Part shown: piece by piece, positions 53,598-64,000 of the stretch
How positions within the stretch are numbered: position 1 is the first letter of the stretch
Layout of the letters: each line of letters opens with the position of its first letter
From: Cladorrhinum sp. PSN259
Taxonomy: Eukaryota; Ascomycota; Sordariomycetes; Sordariales; Podosporaceae
Reading direction: 5' to 3'
Length of the DNA stretch: 64,000 nt
Assembly: GCA_033725935.1 (NCBI GenBank)
Contig: MU867133.1
Location: 1-64,000 of the forward strand
Program-made: the position numbers and the translations under genes
Notes under the pieces: model-generated
The model's input: only the letters and a program-made list of their open reading frames with translations
The model's database searches: none
What the model was told of the DNA's origin: nothing

Positions 53598-55816
53598 ATG
53601 AACGTTCTCAAGCTCCAGAGGTAGGCATTCCCACCTGCCCAACTACAACAAAGACGGACGCAGTGGCGCATTGTATGCGACACAATCAATGCTAATTCTC
53701 TTGCCAGGAAATTTCCTCAGTTCCAGCAAAACGACATCTTCTCCTTGGCCGATGCCTTCCGCAAGCTCGACGTCGATGATAAGGGGTACATTGACGAGGC
53801 AACCGCCATCAAGGCCACCCAGGCGAGCGAGCGCCAACCCTACGATGTTGTCCGTCAGGCATTGAAGGAGGTCGAGCTCGACTCGTCCAGAAGAGTAGAG
53901 CTGGAAGATTACGTTGGCGTATGTCCTCTTTCTGTCAATCTCTCGAGCTGTGAATAGCTACCCCCGAACCTCTTCTGGCCTGTCTATATGGCTCTAGCCC
54001 CTGCAAGATCATATCGCTTACGCAAGACCTCACAGCTCATTGCTAAAGTCCGCGATGCTCCGTCCGGCCCCAATGCAGTCTCTGCCGCAGCTGCTGCTTC
54101 ACCAGCCGCTGTCATCTCCCAGCGAACAGGCGGTGGCCATGGCCATTCTTCCAAGCCCAGTCTTAGTGGCACCGGCAAGATCTTCGTGCAAGGCTCGAAT
54201 GCCAACATCACCCACACCATCAACGAAGATGAACGTACCGAATTCACCCGTCACATCAATGCTGTCCTCGCTGGCGATGCCGACATCGGTGCGCGCCTGC
54301 CCTTCCCAACCGACACCTTCGAGATGTTCGACGAGTGCAAAGATGGTTTGGTCCTTGCCAAACTTATCAACGACAGTGTTCCCGACACGATCGATGAGCG
54401 TGTGTTGAACTTGCCCAAGAAGGGCAAGAAGCTTAATGCGTTCCAGATGACGGAGAACAACAATATTGTTATCGAATCAGCAAAGGGTATAGGCTGCTCG
54501 GTTGTCAACATTGGTAGCGGTGATATCATTGAGGTTCGAGAGCATCTTATTCTTGGTTTGATCTGGCAGGTCATCCGCCGCGGTCTCTTGGGCAAGATCG
54601 ACATCAAGCTCCACCCCGAACTTTATAGACTACTTGAGGAGGACGAGACCCTCGAACAGTTCCTCAGACTGCCCCCAGAGCAGATCTTGATCCGCTGGGT
54701 CAATTACCACCTCAAGGCCGCCAACTGGCCAAGGAGGGTAGCAAACTTCTCCACCGATGTCAAGGACGGCGAGAATTACACGGTTTTGTTGGCGCAGATT
54801 GGCCACGAGTATGGATGCGATCGGGCACCTCTTCAGACCCGGGACCTGCACCAGAGGGCCGAGCAGGTGCTACAGAATGCCGACAAGCTTGGATGCCGCA
54901 AGTTCTTGTCGCCTTCCTCGCTTGTTGCCGGTAACCCCAAGCTTAACCTTGCTTTCGTTGCTAACCTCTTCAACACTCACCCCGCTCTCGACCCAATCAC
55001 TGAGGAGGAGAAGCTTCAGGTGGAAGACTTTGATGCCGAAGGTGAACGGGAAGCTCGTGTTTTCACCCTCTGGCTCAACAGTTTGGACGTGCAGCCCGCT
55101 GTTCAGTCCTTCTTCGATGACCTGCGGGACGGCACTATTCTTCTTCAGGCCTACGACAAGGTCATCCAGGGCTCCGTCAATTGGCGCCATGTTAACAAAG
55201 CCCCTGCGCATGGTGGTGAGCTCATGCGTTTCAAGGCTGTTGAGAACACGAACTACGCCATTGAGCTCGGCAAGCAGAACGGCTTCTCGCTCGTCGGTAT
55301 CCAGGGTGCCGACATCACTGATGGACAGCGCACCCTCACCCTCGGCCTGGTCTGGCAGCTAATGCGCAAGGACATTACCCTCACCCTCAAGGGCTTGGCT
55401 CAGCGTCTTGGCAAGCGTGAGATGACCGACTCTGAAATGGTCAGATGGGCCAACGACATGAGCCGGAAGGGTGGGCGCAACTCGAGCATCCGCTCATTCA
55501 AGGATCCTGCTATTGGATCCGGCATCTTCTTGTTGGATGTGCTCAACGGCATGAAGAGCAGCTATGTTGACTACGACCTCGTTACTTCCGGCCGTACTGA
55601 CGAGGATGCATACCTCAACGCCAAGCTCAGTATCAGCATTGCAAGAAAGATGGGCGCGACTATCTGGCTGGTACCTGAGGATATTTGCCAGGTCCGCAGC
55701 CGCTTGGTCACAACATTTATCGGTAAGATTTGTCGTTGGAAGTCATTCTTGCGTTTCAGCGTAAGCTAACTATTCATGCAGGTTCTTTGATGGCGACGCA
55801 CGAGAAGATGCAGTGA
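53598..55816 (+). CDS. fim1: Fimbrin/plastin, actin-bundling protein
   Basis: Exons 53598-53620, 53708-53918, 54036-55722 and 55782-55816 encode 651 residues. The first exon is only 23 nt (MNVLKLQR). An EF-hand-like region follows (DIFSLADAFRKLDVDDKGYI, VELDSSRRVELEDYVG). Four calponin-homology domains in two actin-binding modules make up the rest: CH1 from DERTEFTRHINAVLAGD with FEMFDECKDGLVLAKLIND and NLPKKGKKLNAFQMTENNN; CH2 from PPEQILIRWVNYHLKAANW; CH3 from EREARVFTLWLNSLDVQP; CH4 from EMVRWANDMSRKGG, ending SLMATHEKMQ. Fimbrin crosslinks actin filaments in endocytic patches and the subapical collar of hyphae. Length and order match fungal homologues. Intron 2 leaves an in-frame ATG (53988) directly upstream of exon 3. 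Confidence 0.96.
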
Positions 55817-57220
55817 TAGAATTGGGGGTTTAATCTTCTTTAGTCGCAGTAGGTGGTTGCATGGATGGGGTCAAATGCGGCAGGGCGAATTCCGGGAAAA
55901 GTTGATTTGAACAGTCCTTTTTTCTTCTCACAGACACAGTTGCCCCTGTGTCGGATGTTTCGAGTAGTTTTTTTCTTCACCTTTTCTATATTGGACAGGA
56001 ATTTGACTGAGTCAAGAAGTTGAGAAATCGGATATTAAATATTCTGTAAATCTTCTCCACCCGGAGATAGTAAATATGGCTGGCAACGTCTTTGTTTAGT
56101 AGGTGAGTTGGCCGTTGCGGCCGCTTTTGGGGTAAAAGATGTGTCATCGGTATCAATGTGTTTGCAGTTCTCGAATGGAGACGCCCGTTGGAGTTAATGA
56201 AAGGGAGAGTTTCCGAAATCCGCTAAGATATGCAGGGTCCGGTTGGGTATGCCTATGCATGACGGTCCGTATGTCGTCAGCGATGCATGGCACTGGGCAG
56301 CTTCGAGGTTTGTTCCACGCTCTAATGCTGTCCACACACTGTGTCTTGAATAATAAAGCATCAAACAACATCCGGCTTGAACAACTGGTTTTCGTTGGAA
56401 CGAAATGAATGGGAAAAAGTATTTTTGTCTCTATCGTAATGTGCTTCGGCATACTCGGACACCCAAAACTTGATCATCCTGATCACTTTGCCGTCAAACC
56501 CGGATTGGCGAGTTGATCACCGATTCCCTTTCAGTTTTTTTGTGCGGTTACTCACCGAGTCACCTTTTTCGCGCCTCTTTAATGTTCCCGACTTCCGACC
56601 TCTCCCGCCACCGTACCATTTCTACACCTTTCTGGACTGACAGGCAGCCTTTTTGTCTGACTTCCCTTTCCTCTTGGCCCCCATCATATTGTATCAGCAA
56701 TCACCCAGTTCCGAGTTCTTGTGTTTTTTTTTACCCAAGCTCCGACATATCCGGGGATGTACGGATACGGCGTCTATGTATAAGAATGGCAGGCTACCAC
56801 CGGGAAACGGCAAATGGTGCTGTGTCTGTTAGCGCTCTGCTTGATCCAATTGGCTGTGTATGATACGATACCAATAGGTCTTGTCCATATTAATCTTCCT
56901 AGTTGACCGTCATCAATTGTTTTTTGTTGCCTGGAGGGTTCGTCGGGTTTTATTTTGTCACAACTCAATTCTTTGTTTTGGATTTCATCAAAAACATACA
57001 TCAATAATCGGGGTTTGAACAATCCCGGACGGCGAGGGGTATATTAATCGGAGTTTTAGTACTCCTTTGTACGTTTGTATACGTCCAGGAGCCGACGATC
57101 ATAAGATTGGTTTTCTTAATATAATCTTATTTTAGATCACCGGATTTCATATCACATACACCCACCATCCGTATACATACCGAACCAACATAGTTACGGG
57201 TGCATGAGACATTCACAATC
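55817..57220. other. Intergenic, 1.4 kb
   Basis: 3' region of fimbrin and promoter of the acyltransferase gene; ORFs at 56139-56408 and 56513-56863 have no motif. Confidence 0.4.
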
Positions 57221-59218
57221 ATGCTCCAAAAACTGGACCACGACTCCGAGAGAACCGGGTCCGGGAACGGGACGGCTCCCATCCCGAAACCAAGGCATAC
57301 TTCACACCCAAACAGCAATTATCCACCTTCTCCTCCTCACTCTCTCCGTAACGCCCTCGGAGTCCACAATGGTAAACCTCTCGATTCGGGAGCAATAAGC
57401 GAAGCAGACTCAAACTCCGACTTCACGGACCTTTCACATCCACCCCCTTCATCGTCTGCATCTAAACCACCACTCTCCACATCGACATCCTCCTCCTCAT
57501 TCTCATCCCCACTTATTTCCCATCCTCATCATGATGCAACGGCACAACCACCGGCTCATCACAGCCACAGCCCGAGAGAAAAGGATAGGAAACGAAAAGG
57601 AAAATTCAGAGACCTAGTTTTCACCCAGACCTTTTCCGCCTTTGACCTGCGGAACCCCTCAACGGCGAATTCGCCGTTCCACGGCTTTTTCACGCTCTTC
57701 TGGATGGCCGTCTTTTTGTCTGTCATCAAAATCGGGGCGAACAATTATCGTGCGACTGGAAACCCGCTGGGGACCAACGAGATCATGAACACCATGTTTC
57801 GCAACAAAGAAGTAATAGTGATGCTGGCTGCCGACGGTGTCATGTGCGGGCTTACGGGGTTATCCTGGGTGTTGCAGGTGTCCATCTTGAACGGCAGAGT
57901 GAGAGGCGGGTGGGATGGAACAGGCTGGGTGGTGCAGAGCCTGTGGGAGCTGGTGTTTATCGGCGGCGTGGTTGGATTGACCAGAGTCAGGGATTGGCCT
58001 TGGACGCATACCGTGTTTTTCGTCATGCACGGGGTCGTGATGCTGATGAAGATGCATAGTTTTGGGTTCTACAATGGGTACTTGAGCGGCGTTTGGAAGA
58101 GGAGGGAAGGACTGAAGAAAAGGTTGAGCGAGTTGGAGGCTTTGGAAGGAGTGGTGGGAGGTGAAGATGAAGGGGTGGCGAGTAGTGGGTTTCTAGATGG
58201 GATGATGATAGGATCCGAAGAGGGGGTAATGAGGCAGAGGAGGAAGACGTCACTAATTGATGAGGATGATCAAGGGATGCCGGATGTGGAGACCATTGTT
58301 GATGCTGTCGAGGAGGGGAAACCGCTGGAAAGGGAAAAGGCCGAGTTGTTTGAGAAGGTGCTGAGGTGGGAGATTGAGGCATTGTCGGATGAGCTGCGAG
58401 GGAAAGCGACAACAGAGGCACATATGTACCCCAACAACCTCACCTGGTGGAATCACTACGAGTACATCACCCTTCCGACGGTCGTATATGAGCTTGAGTA
58501 CCCCAGATCTGACTCGATCAACTGGGGTTACGTGGCGGAGAAGATGACGGCTTGTTTCGGCATCATTTTCGTCATGATCATGATATCCCAGGCGTTTATC
58601 TATCCGGTGGTCATGGACACGATGCGTATGAAAGAGGAAGGGCTTTCTCTAGCGCAGCGATTTCAGGAATTCCCTTGGATGCTTTTGGACCTGATATTCC
58701 CGTTTCTGATTGAATACCTCTTATCATGGTACTTGATCTGGGAGGTCATCCTTAACGTCCTGGCGGAGCTCACCTACTTTGCGGACCGGAGCTTTTACGA
58801 TGCCTGGTGGAACTGTGTATCGTGGGATCAGTTCGCAAGAGACTGGAACCGGCCGGTCCACAACTTTTTACTGCGCCATGTTTATCACAGCTCCATCTCT
58901 GCCATGAAGGTGAACAAGCACACGGCAACGTTTATAACTTTCTTCCTGTCGGCATGCGTGCATGAGCTGGTCATGTGGTGCATTTTCAAGAAACTGAGGG
59001 GCTATTTGCTGTTTCTGCAAATGTGTCAGCTTCCGGTGAGTTGTTCCTCTTCATTCCCGTCATCTCATGTGCTAATTCGGACTTTGTTGGGCGTGCAGTT
59101 GGTGAGTTTGAGTCGGACAAAGTGGCTTCGTCATCGGGCAACGTTGGGCAACATCATATTTTGGTTGGGGATTTTCACTGGACCAAGTATTCTTTGCAGC
59201 TTGTATTTGATATTGTAG
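57221..59218 (+). CDS. are2: Sterol O-acyltransferase (ARE1/ARE2-type MBOAT)
   Basis: Exons 57221-59035 and 59099-59218 encode 644 residues; the intron (63 bp) happens to be open in frame, so an unspliced read would insert 21 wrong residues into QMCQLP|LVSLSRTKWL. The N-terminal 130 residues are disordered and Ser/Pro-rich. Then come FRDLVFTQTFSAFD, several membrane helices, a charged loop (about 290-390), and MBOAT landmarks: NNLTWWNHYEYITLPTVVYE, LEYPRSDSINW, LTYFADRSFYDAWWNCVSWD (the FYxxWWN motif at 525-531), WNRPVHNFLLRHVY, and the active-site His581 in SACVHELVMW. It ends GNIIFWLGIFTGPSILCSLY. The enzyme esterifies ergosterol with fatty acids in the ER for storage in lipid droplets. A DGAT1 role is less likely given the close fit to ARE-type sequences. 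Confidence 0.93.
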   Translation: MLQKLDHDSERTGSGNGTAPIPKPRHTSHPNSNYPPSPPHSLRNALGVHNGKPLDSGAISEADSNSDFTDLSHPPPSSSASKPPLSTSTSSSSFSSPLISHPHHDATAQPPAHHSHSPREKDRKRKGKFRDLVFTQTFSAFDLRNPSTANSPFHGFFTLFWMAVFLSVIKIGANNYRATGNPLGTNEIMNTMFRNKEVIVMLAADGVMCGLTGLSWVLQVSILNGRVRGGWDGTGWVVQSLWELVFIGGVVGLTRVRDWPWTHTVFFVMHGVVMLMKMHSFGFYNGYLSGVWKRREGLKKRLSELEALEGVVGGEDEGVASSGFLDGMMIGSEEGVMRQRRKTSLIDEDDQGMPDVETIVDAVEEGKPLEREKAELFEKVLRWEIEALSDELRGKATTEAHMYPNNLTWWNHYEYITLPTVVYELEYPRSDSINWGYVAEKMTACFGIIFVMIMISQAFIYPVVMDTMRMKEEGLSLAQRFQEFPWMLLDLIFPFLIEYLLSWYLIWEVILNVLAELTYFADRSFYDAWWNCVSWDQFARDWNRPVHNFLLRHVYHSSISAMKVNKHTATFITFFLSACVHELVMWCIFKKLRGYLLFLQMCQLPVSCSSSFPSSHVLIRTLLGVQLVSLSRTKWLRHRATLGNIIFWLGIFTGPSILCSLYLIL

Positions 59219-60379
59219 GGGTTCGGAAGGTGGAGGTTGATGTAAGATCTTCACGGCTCACACGGCACGCCGTGGATACGATGAGGAGATTCGGTAATTT
59301 ATTTGTTTAACTTTGAGCTTTATCAGGCATAACCGAAAAAGCAATAAAGCCCGAACAATTTTGCGGTCACAATCCCAATCCACTTTGTCTGCGCAATGCA
59401 TGTCACATGATTATCACATGACATGGCTCAGTTGAACTTCTGCCACGACTCAGACATGGTCGGGCGGGCGCGCGTGCCACTGACGACGCCCACAACCAAG
59501 ATCTCTGGATGCCTTCAACGGTTGCCAGATGTGGTGCCAACAAGGCCAGCTGCCAGGGCCGCACACAACCAAGAAACCACACTGGGCAAACTGTCCAGAC
59601 TTCCACTTCAAGTTCAAATCTTCCCATGCATCTTCTTCCTTCAACAACACAATCACCGGCCAAGCAAGTCGCGAGAGACCCGTACCCGTAAGTCCTGCTT
59701 CTGTGTTCGTGAGAATTCGGTAAGTAATGGCCACAGCTCAATATACGATCTTAAAGGTAAAAATTATCTCAAGCTCATCGAAAAGTTCAAAACGTCAAAT
59801 TGGCGCCAATTGCCGAGTCTTTGTTGAGCTGCAGAGCTCAAAGCCATTGATGCTGTTGTTAGTTTGCAGGGAACATGGGATCAGACCGAACTCGGCGAGC
59901 CCTCGAACTGCAGCAAAGAACCACACCGAAGCTGATCTCCACGAACAACCTTGGCTGACACACGGGCCACGGCTTGGCTCACATTTGATCAACCAATCAC
60001 ACCGCAGACACTTGCCACTGAGCGGATCTCTCTAGGCTGCTTTGAGAACCACTGCCATTCCACTTTCAACCTTCCCAATTCTCCCGTCATCAACCACACA
60101 GCCCACGTCTTCGACAAGTCCGGAAACCTTGACGGTGGCTTCCCAGACCTTTTCTACTCTTTGAGTTTCGCAATTCAATTAAGCCAATCGTGCACCAGCT
60201 ACCTTGCTAGCTCAAACTTCGAGAGGATCCGAGGTTGACCCAAGGCGCCACGCCAACATTAAACTTTTCTCTCCTGCTTTACTCAAACTTTTCTCAGGCT
60301 TCCACCGCCGCTCTTATCACGATACGCAGCTGAAATCGCATTTCTCATCGCGACTTCTCGCTCAAAGAGCTCAGTAATC
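59219..60379. other. Intergenic, 1.2 kb
   Basis: Probable 5' untranslated region and promoter of the SR gene; ORFs at 59423-59827 and 59951-60238 show no protein family. Confidence 0.4.
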
Positions 60380-61656
60380 ATGTCTCGCAATGGAACCACC
60401 CTTTACGTGACGGGCTTCAGTCACGGCACGCGCGCGCGCGACCTCGCGTACGAATTCGAGCGGTACGTTTAAACCACCACCACACGGCGATGGCTCGAAT
60501 CATCATCGGCTTCGAGCTCGGCTTCGCTTTCGTCCTCCTCCATCGATTATCTCCATCTCCTCCTCGTCCCCCTCCCACCCGTCCTCCTTTCTCCTCCCTC
60601 CGTCGTCGAGTCTCCCCCGAGCCCTCGCTGCGTCCCTTATCTCCATGTCCCTCGCCGCCTTTCGCTGTCACTTTCGCGCGCACCTTTGACACGCTCGATG
60701 CTCCGCTCTCTCTACATCTCTCCGCATCTGCGCCCTCGTTGCCTGCACCTTTTTTCGATCGAGCGGTCGGCGATGGCATGATTTTTCTCTTTTACTGAGT
60801 GAGCCTCCGCGGCGGAGAACTCGAGCTTGATCGCGCGCGACCAGCGAAACGCCGTCCTCCTCTACCATATCGACACGAACCGAGTTGCTGACGAGCATGT
60901 ACATTTAGCTATGGCCGTCTTGTCCGCTGTGACATCCCGGCTCCTCGTTCGGCCAGCAGCAGACTGTAAGTCAAGTCAGCTCCTGAAACTTGAGTATTCT
61001 CCAGACACCTTACACTTTTGTTTTTAGGTTTGCGTTTGTCGAGTACGAGGATCGTCGTGACGCTGACGATGCGTACCATGACATGCATAACAAGCGGATC
61101 GGACGTGACGACATTTTGAAGATCGAGGTCAGTTTAACTCGTTATTCCATACGGAATTTTAATAGACAATGCTAACTCTTCCATAGTGGGCTCGCACTCC
61201 CCCTTCCGCTTCCTGGCGATTTGACCGCTCCGAGCGTGAGCGTGCTCCACGCCGGTCCTCCCCCCGTCGCCGGTCTCCCAGCCCGCGTCGCAGCACTCGC
61301 GATTACTCCCCTCGGAAGGATGATCGCCGTGAGCGTGATCGCGATAGGGATTATGATCGTGATCGCCGCGACACCCGCGACCGCTCTCGCAGCCCTGATC
61401 GGTAAGCATACAAACAAACTTGACGTTACTCATCTGTCCAATGCTAACCATCGGTACGCAGTGAGCGGGATCGTGACACCAAGGATGATCGGGACCGGGA
61501 AGATCGTGATAGGCGCGAGAACGGCACTAATGGTGATGACAGGAAGGGTATGTGACTTTGCCTCATTGAACCCCAGCAACCACAGCTAACAACTCGACGA
61601 CAGCCCTCGATAGCCCCGAACGCCCGGCACACGACGACCTTGACGTCGCCGAGTGA
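60380..61656 (+). CDS. SR-type RNA-binding splicing factor (one RRM + RS/RD tail)
   Basis: Six exons, 60380-60462, 60909-60965, 61028-61127, 61187-61401, 61462-61547 and 61604-61656, encode 197 residues. The RRM (about 6-78) has RNP2 in TTLYVTGFSHGT, YGRLVRCDIPAPRSASSR and RNP1 in LFAFVEYEDRRDADDAYHDM, then ILKIEWARTPP. The tail is rich in RS, RD and RE pairs (RRSSPRRRSPSPRR, YDRDRRDTRDRSRSP) and ends DSPERPAHDDLDVAE. Such proteins bind exonic RNA and recruit spliceosome parts; the layout resembles fission yeast Srp1/human SRSF-type proteins. Intron 1 (446 bp) is several times longer than every other intron in the gene (56-63 bp), which in SR genes can reflect regulated splicing. ORF 60490-60798 lies inside this intron and is not a gene. 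Confidence 0.92.
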
Positions 61657-63620
61657 GCAGTTCATTTTGATGCACTTGTCATGGGTAAAAGTTGCTTTTT
61701 TGAAGACTGCTAGTCTGCGTTGCTTCTTTGTCCCCCTGGTGGACTGGTCTCGGATTGCTTTGGGGGCACCCAACCTGATATACCCCGGCATTTTCCCTTA
61801 TAGTTTTGAGTGAGCCGGTGTTTTGGGGCATTCATTTGAGTACCACCGCGAGCTCCACAGAACAGAACCCAGTGGTGAATAGACACATCCTGCTGGGAAA
61901 CAAAAACCGTATTAGTAGACAGGGCGGTTGATACTAGTTCTTTCTCACTTTCTAATTTCTTTTTTATTTCGAGCTTTGTTTCGTGGTTCGGGAAAATAAA
62001 TGTTTCGCCTGTAGTTGGTAGCAGAGGAAATGAAAATCTTTCTTTTTATGTAAATGCTTGTTTGCTGGTGCTTCGGGTGTCTTATATTCGGACCTCGATC
62101 CATTCGATGGCTTGCAACCTTACACATCATATCCATGTCCGCTAGGGTTCGGAACATCAAGCTTTCTACCCCCCTCACTCTATGGATCTAGCGTAGGGGA
62201 ACAAGTGGCCCCAACAAACCAAGCCCGATTTTCTCCGTCAAAAGGAACCGACGTTATGTCGGCGATCAGTACATAACCGTATGATTGCCACTTGCGTTTA
62301 GTTGAGACAAATGATAGGTAGTTAAAAGATAGTGCGGACCGGTGTTTCATTGCCCAGCTTTTTAAAGCCGCTCTCTCCCAACAGCTCTTGAACGGCTACC
62401 GGCGGCAAGCTAGGGTGCATAAATTCGAGATGTAATGGTTGGCGCTGTTTATTAGGAGGAGATGGTTCAAAATGGGTTCCAAGTCAGACGCCTGACCGCT
62501 CAAAGACATTTCAAAACGAGATCACATGTTCAACTCGCCCAGCCTATTGAAAATTTCAAAAGGTAAGGTGGTTAGGTCACAGACGCGAACTAGGCAAGGT
62601 ACCGTTGTGTTTGTGGTGTGTGATTTGGCGGGATTGGCGATCGATCGCGGGGGCGCAGGCAGGTAATGTCACTTGTATCAGTTGTTGTCTTTTTCCAATT
62701 TCGCTCAGGCTGACTACTTGAATTTGATACGTGGACGCCGATTTCAGCCCTATCCTGGAATTTGGGATCCAAGATCTGCTGAGCAGTGTGTCTTTCTTCA
62801 GCTGCGTCCACAGTTGAATCATGCCTTGTGCTGAATCTTAATACCAAATCCCGCGGGCCGTGTTGACCAGAACCTGGAAATGTAGAAGTATCTTTTGTAA
62901 CTTTCAGGTTCCAAGAGTTGAAAAGTTGGGGTCATCCATTGAGCCGCTCTGCAGCACGTTGGCTTGGCACGCTTTGCCTTGTTTGAAAAGCTATTTTTCG
63001 TCATCCGGGCACCGTGCCGGCTGAGCCAATCTGCGCCGTCCACACGGCTCCTGCCCTGGGTACTTGAAAAAGCTCCGGCTTCGTCTTTCCCAGGTCCCCT
63101 GTCATAGAAGCATGAATGCAAATTCCCAAGAAACCCATTGCCCCTGCGTGTGTCCACGTCGCTGTCGCCGTCATCCCTTAAAGACCTGATGCCTCGAACT
63201 CAAATAACAATAAACGGCGTTACCACAACTCGACCCCAACAAAGACGCCACACCTATCTCCGTTGCCTCTTAAATACCTGCGTAATCATCCATCCACCCG
63301 TATGCGATCCAGCTTCCACCTCGCTTTTAAGACCTCGAATTTAAAAGGCTCTCCACACCCCTCGCCCACCCTGTCGGTTTCTCCGTACACTAGCTTTTTG
63401 GCGACTCCAGTTTCGAGACCAAACATAAAAAGCGTGCTACTCACGAGCGCAACCTGTCCTACAATCCATCAATCCGCCCCCGTTGTGTCACTGCTGCTGC
63501 ATGCACCCGTAATGCGCGCAAGGCCTCGCAGGCTGATTTGACGACCCCCTTCCCTGACGAAACACTCGACGACAAAAGACCAACAGGCCACAGGACTGTT
63601 CATTGCTTCTTCAGATCACA
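61657..63620. other. Intergenic, 2.0 kb
   Basis: 3' region of the SR gene and upstream region of the carrier gene. Minus ORFs 62577-62847 and 62819-63157 lack motifs. No gene recognised. Confidence 0.4.
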
Positions 63621-64000
63621 ATGTCGGTTGTACGTTCCCAAAACCATCCATGACAGACCAACCAAGGCACCCCAGCTAGGTTATGGATTGGATCCCACTC
63701 CATGGACCCCCTTTTTCGAGAATGCGACGGAACCCCTCGGTTACGTATTTGTACTGGATGCACTGACAAGTTCTCGTCTCTTTGGGAAAACAGACACAGC
63801 CAGAAATGTTGAAATCAAACTCCCACAAGCCTCAGGATGGCGCGACCGTCTTGAGGGAAACAGGCGCCTCGCCCTCGAACTCGGCAAACCAACCATCACC
63901 ACCAGAAATCGAGCCCTTAGATCAGTTTCGCTCCGCCATCTCCCAGCCGGTGATAGCAGCCTTCTGCGCCGGCGGTGTTGCAGGTGCTGTCTCGCGCACA
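63621..64000 (+). CDS. Mitochondrial carrier family protein, 5' end only
   Basis: The gene runs off the window. Exon 1 is nine bases (63621-63629, MSV) with a GTACGT donor; exon 2 starts at 63794 after AAAACAG and is open to the edge. The frame reads TQPEMLKSNSHKPQDG, a Ser/Pro-rich head, EIEPLDQFRSAISQPVIAAF, CAGGVAGAVSRT. The last part is the start of transmembrane helix 1 of a mitochondrial solute carrier (GGVAGAVSRT precedes the PxD/ExxR signature). The group with this head includes CoA/ADP- and phosphate-type carriers; the substrate cannot be told from this part. Confidence 0.85.

Noticed and set aside
60490..60798. 102-residue plus-strand Pro/Arg/Ser-rich ORF
   Set aside because: Lies entirely inside the long first intron of the SR gene and has only pyrimidine-driven composition.
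1..64000. CRISPR array, bacterial operon or phage structure
   Set aside because: Spliceosomal introns in most genes and eukaryotic families throughout; no spaced direct-repeat array was seen.
1..64000. Secondary-metabolite backbone gene (PKS, NRPS, terpene cyclase)
   Set aside because: No ketosynthase, adenylation or terpene-cyclase motif was found in any frame; the oxidoreductases and esterase do not form a biosynthetic cluster.

Overview
The window is nuclear DNA of a filamentous ascomycete, most likely a sordariomycete (Sordariales-like). Evidence: genes carry short 45-120 bp introns with GTAAGT/GTATGT donors, CTAAC/CTGAC-type branch sites and YAG acceptors; third codon positions are GC-rich in genes; a few AT-rich, CG-poor islands look like repeat-induced point mutation (RIP); and the gene set is typical of a plant-biomass decomposer. 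No species can be named from sequence alone. Exon joins given below were worked out by hand, and for every spliced model the summed exon length is a multiple of three.

Region 1 (1-10 kb) is an oxidative cellulose-degradation cluster: two AA9 lytic polysaccharide monooxygenases on the minus strand, then, divergent across a 2.0 kb spacer, a nine-exon cellobiose dehydrogenase (cytochrome plus flavodehydrogenase, no CBM1). Cellobiose dehydrogenase is the known electron donor of AA9 enzymes. Region 2 (11-20 kb) holds a low-complexity Ser/Gly-rich protein, a tiny protein with a cysteine-packed tail that no long ORF reveals, a SYM1/Mpv17 inner-membrane protein, and a secreted protein with a Trp/Glu repeat tail.

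Region 3 (20-26 kb) is a decayed accessory island: a TPR fragment, an RNase III-domain gene whose only intron has received a 653 bp inverted-repeat transposon with a perfect 8 bp target duplication, a tyrosinase pseudogene, an NLR (NB-ARC-type) pseudogene with at least three lesions, AT-rich DNA, a GMC-oxidoreductase relic and a Cys-rich fragment.

Region 4 (26.9-46.5 kb) returns to intact, largely secreted or surface genes: Rds1-type ferritin-like protein, a small mitochondrial protein, an AA3 GMC oxidoreductase, an unassigned ORF, a SMP-30/gluconolactonase-like protein, a PTH11/SAT4-like seven-helix protein, a membrane-anchored PAN-like protein, an intron-containing tRNA-Asp, a type-B carboxylesterase and a secreted repeat protein. 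Region 5 (47-64 kb) is conserved housekeeping: OST3/OST6, a coiled-coil nuclear-type protein, a RING protein, fimbrin, a sterol O-acyltransferase (MBOAT), an SR-type splicing factor and the 5' end of a mitochondrial carrier. A tRNA-derived, possibly SINE-like element lies at about 51.4-51.65 kb.
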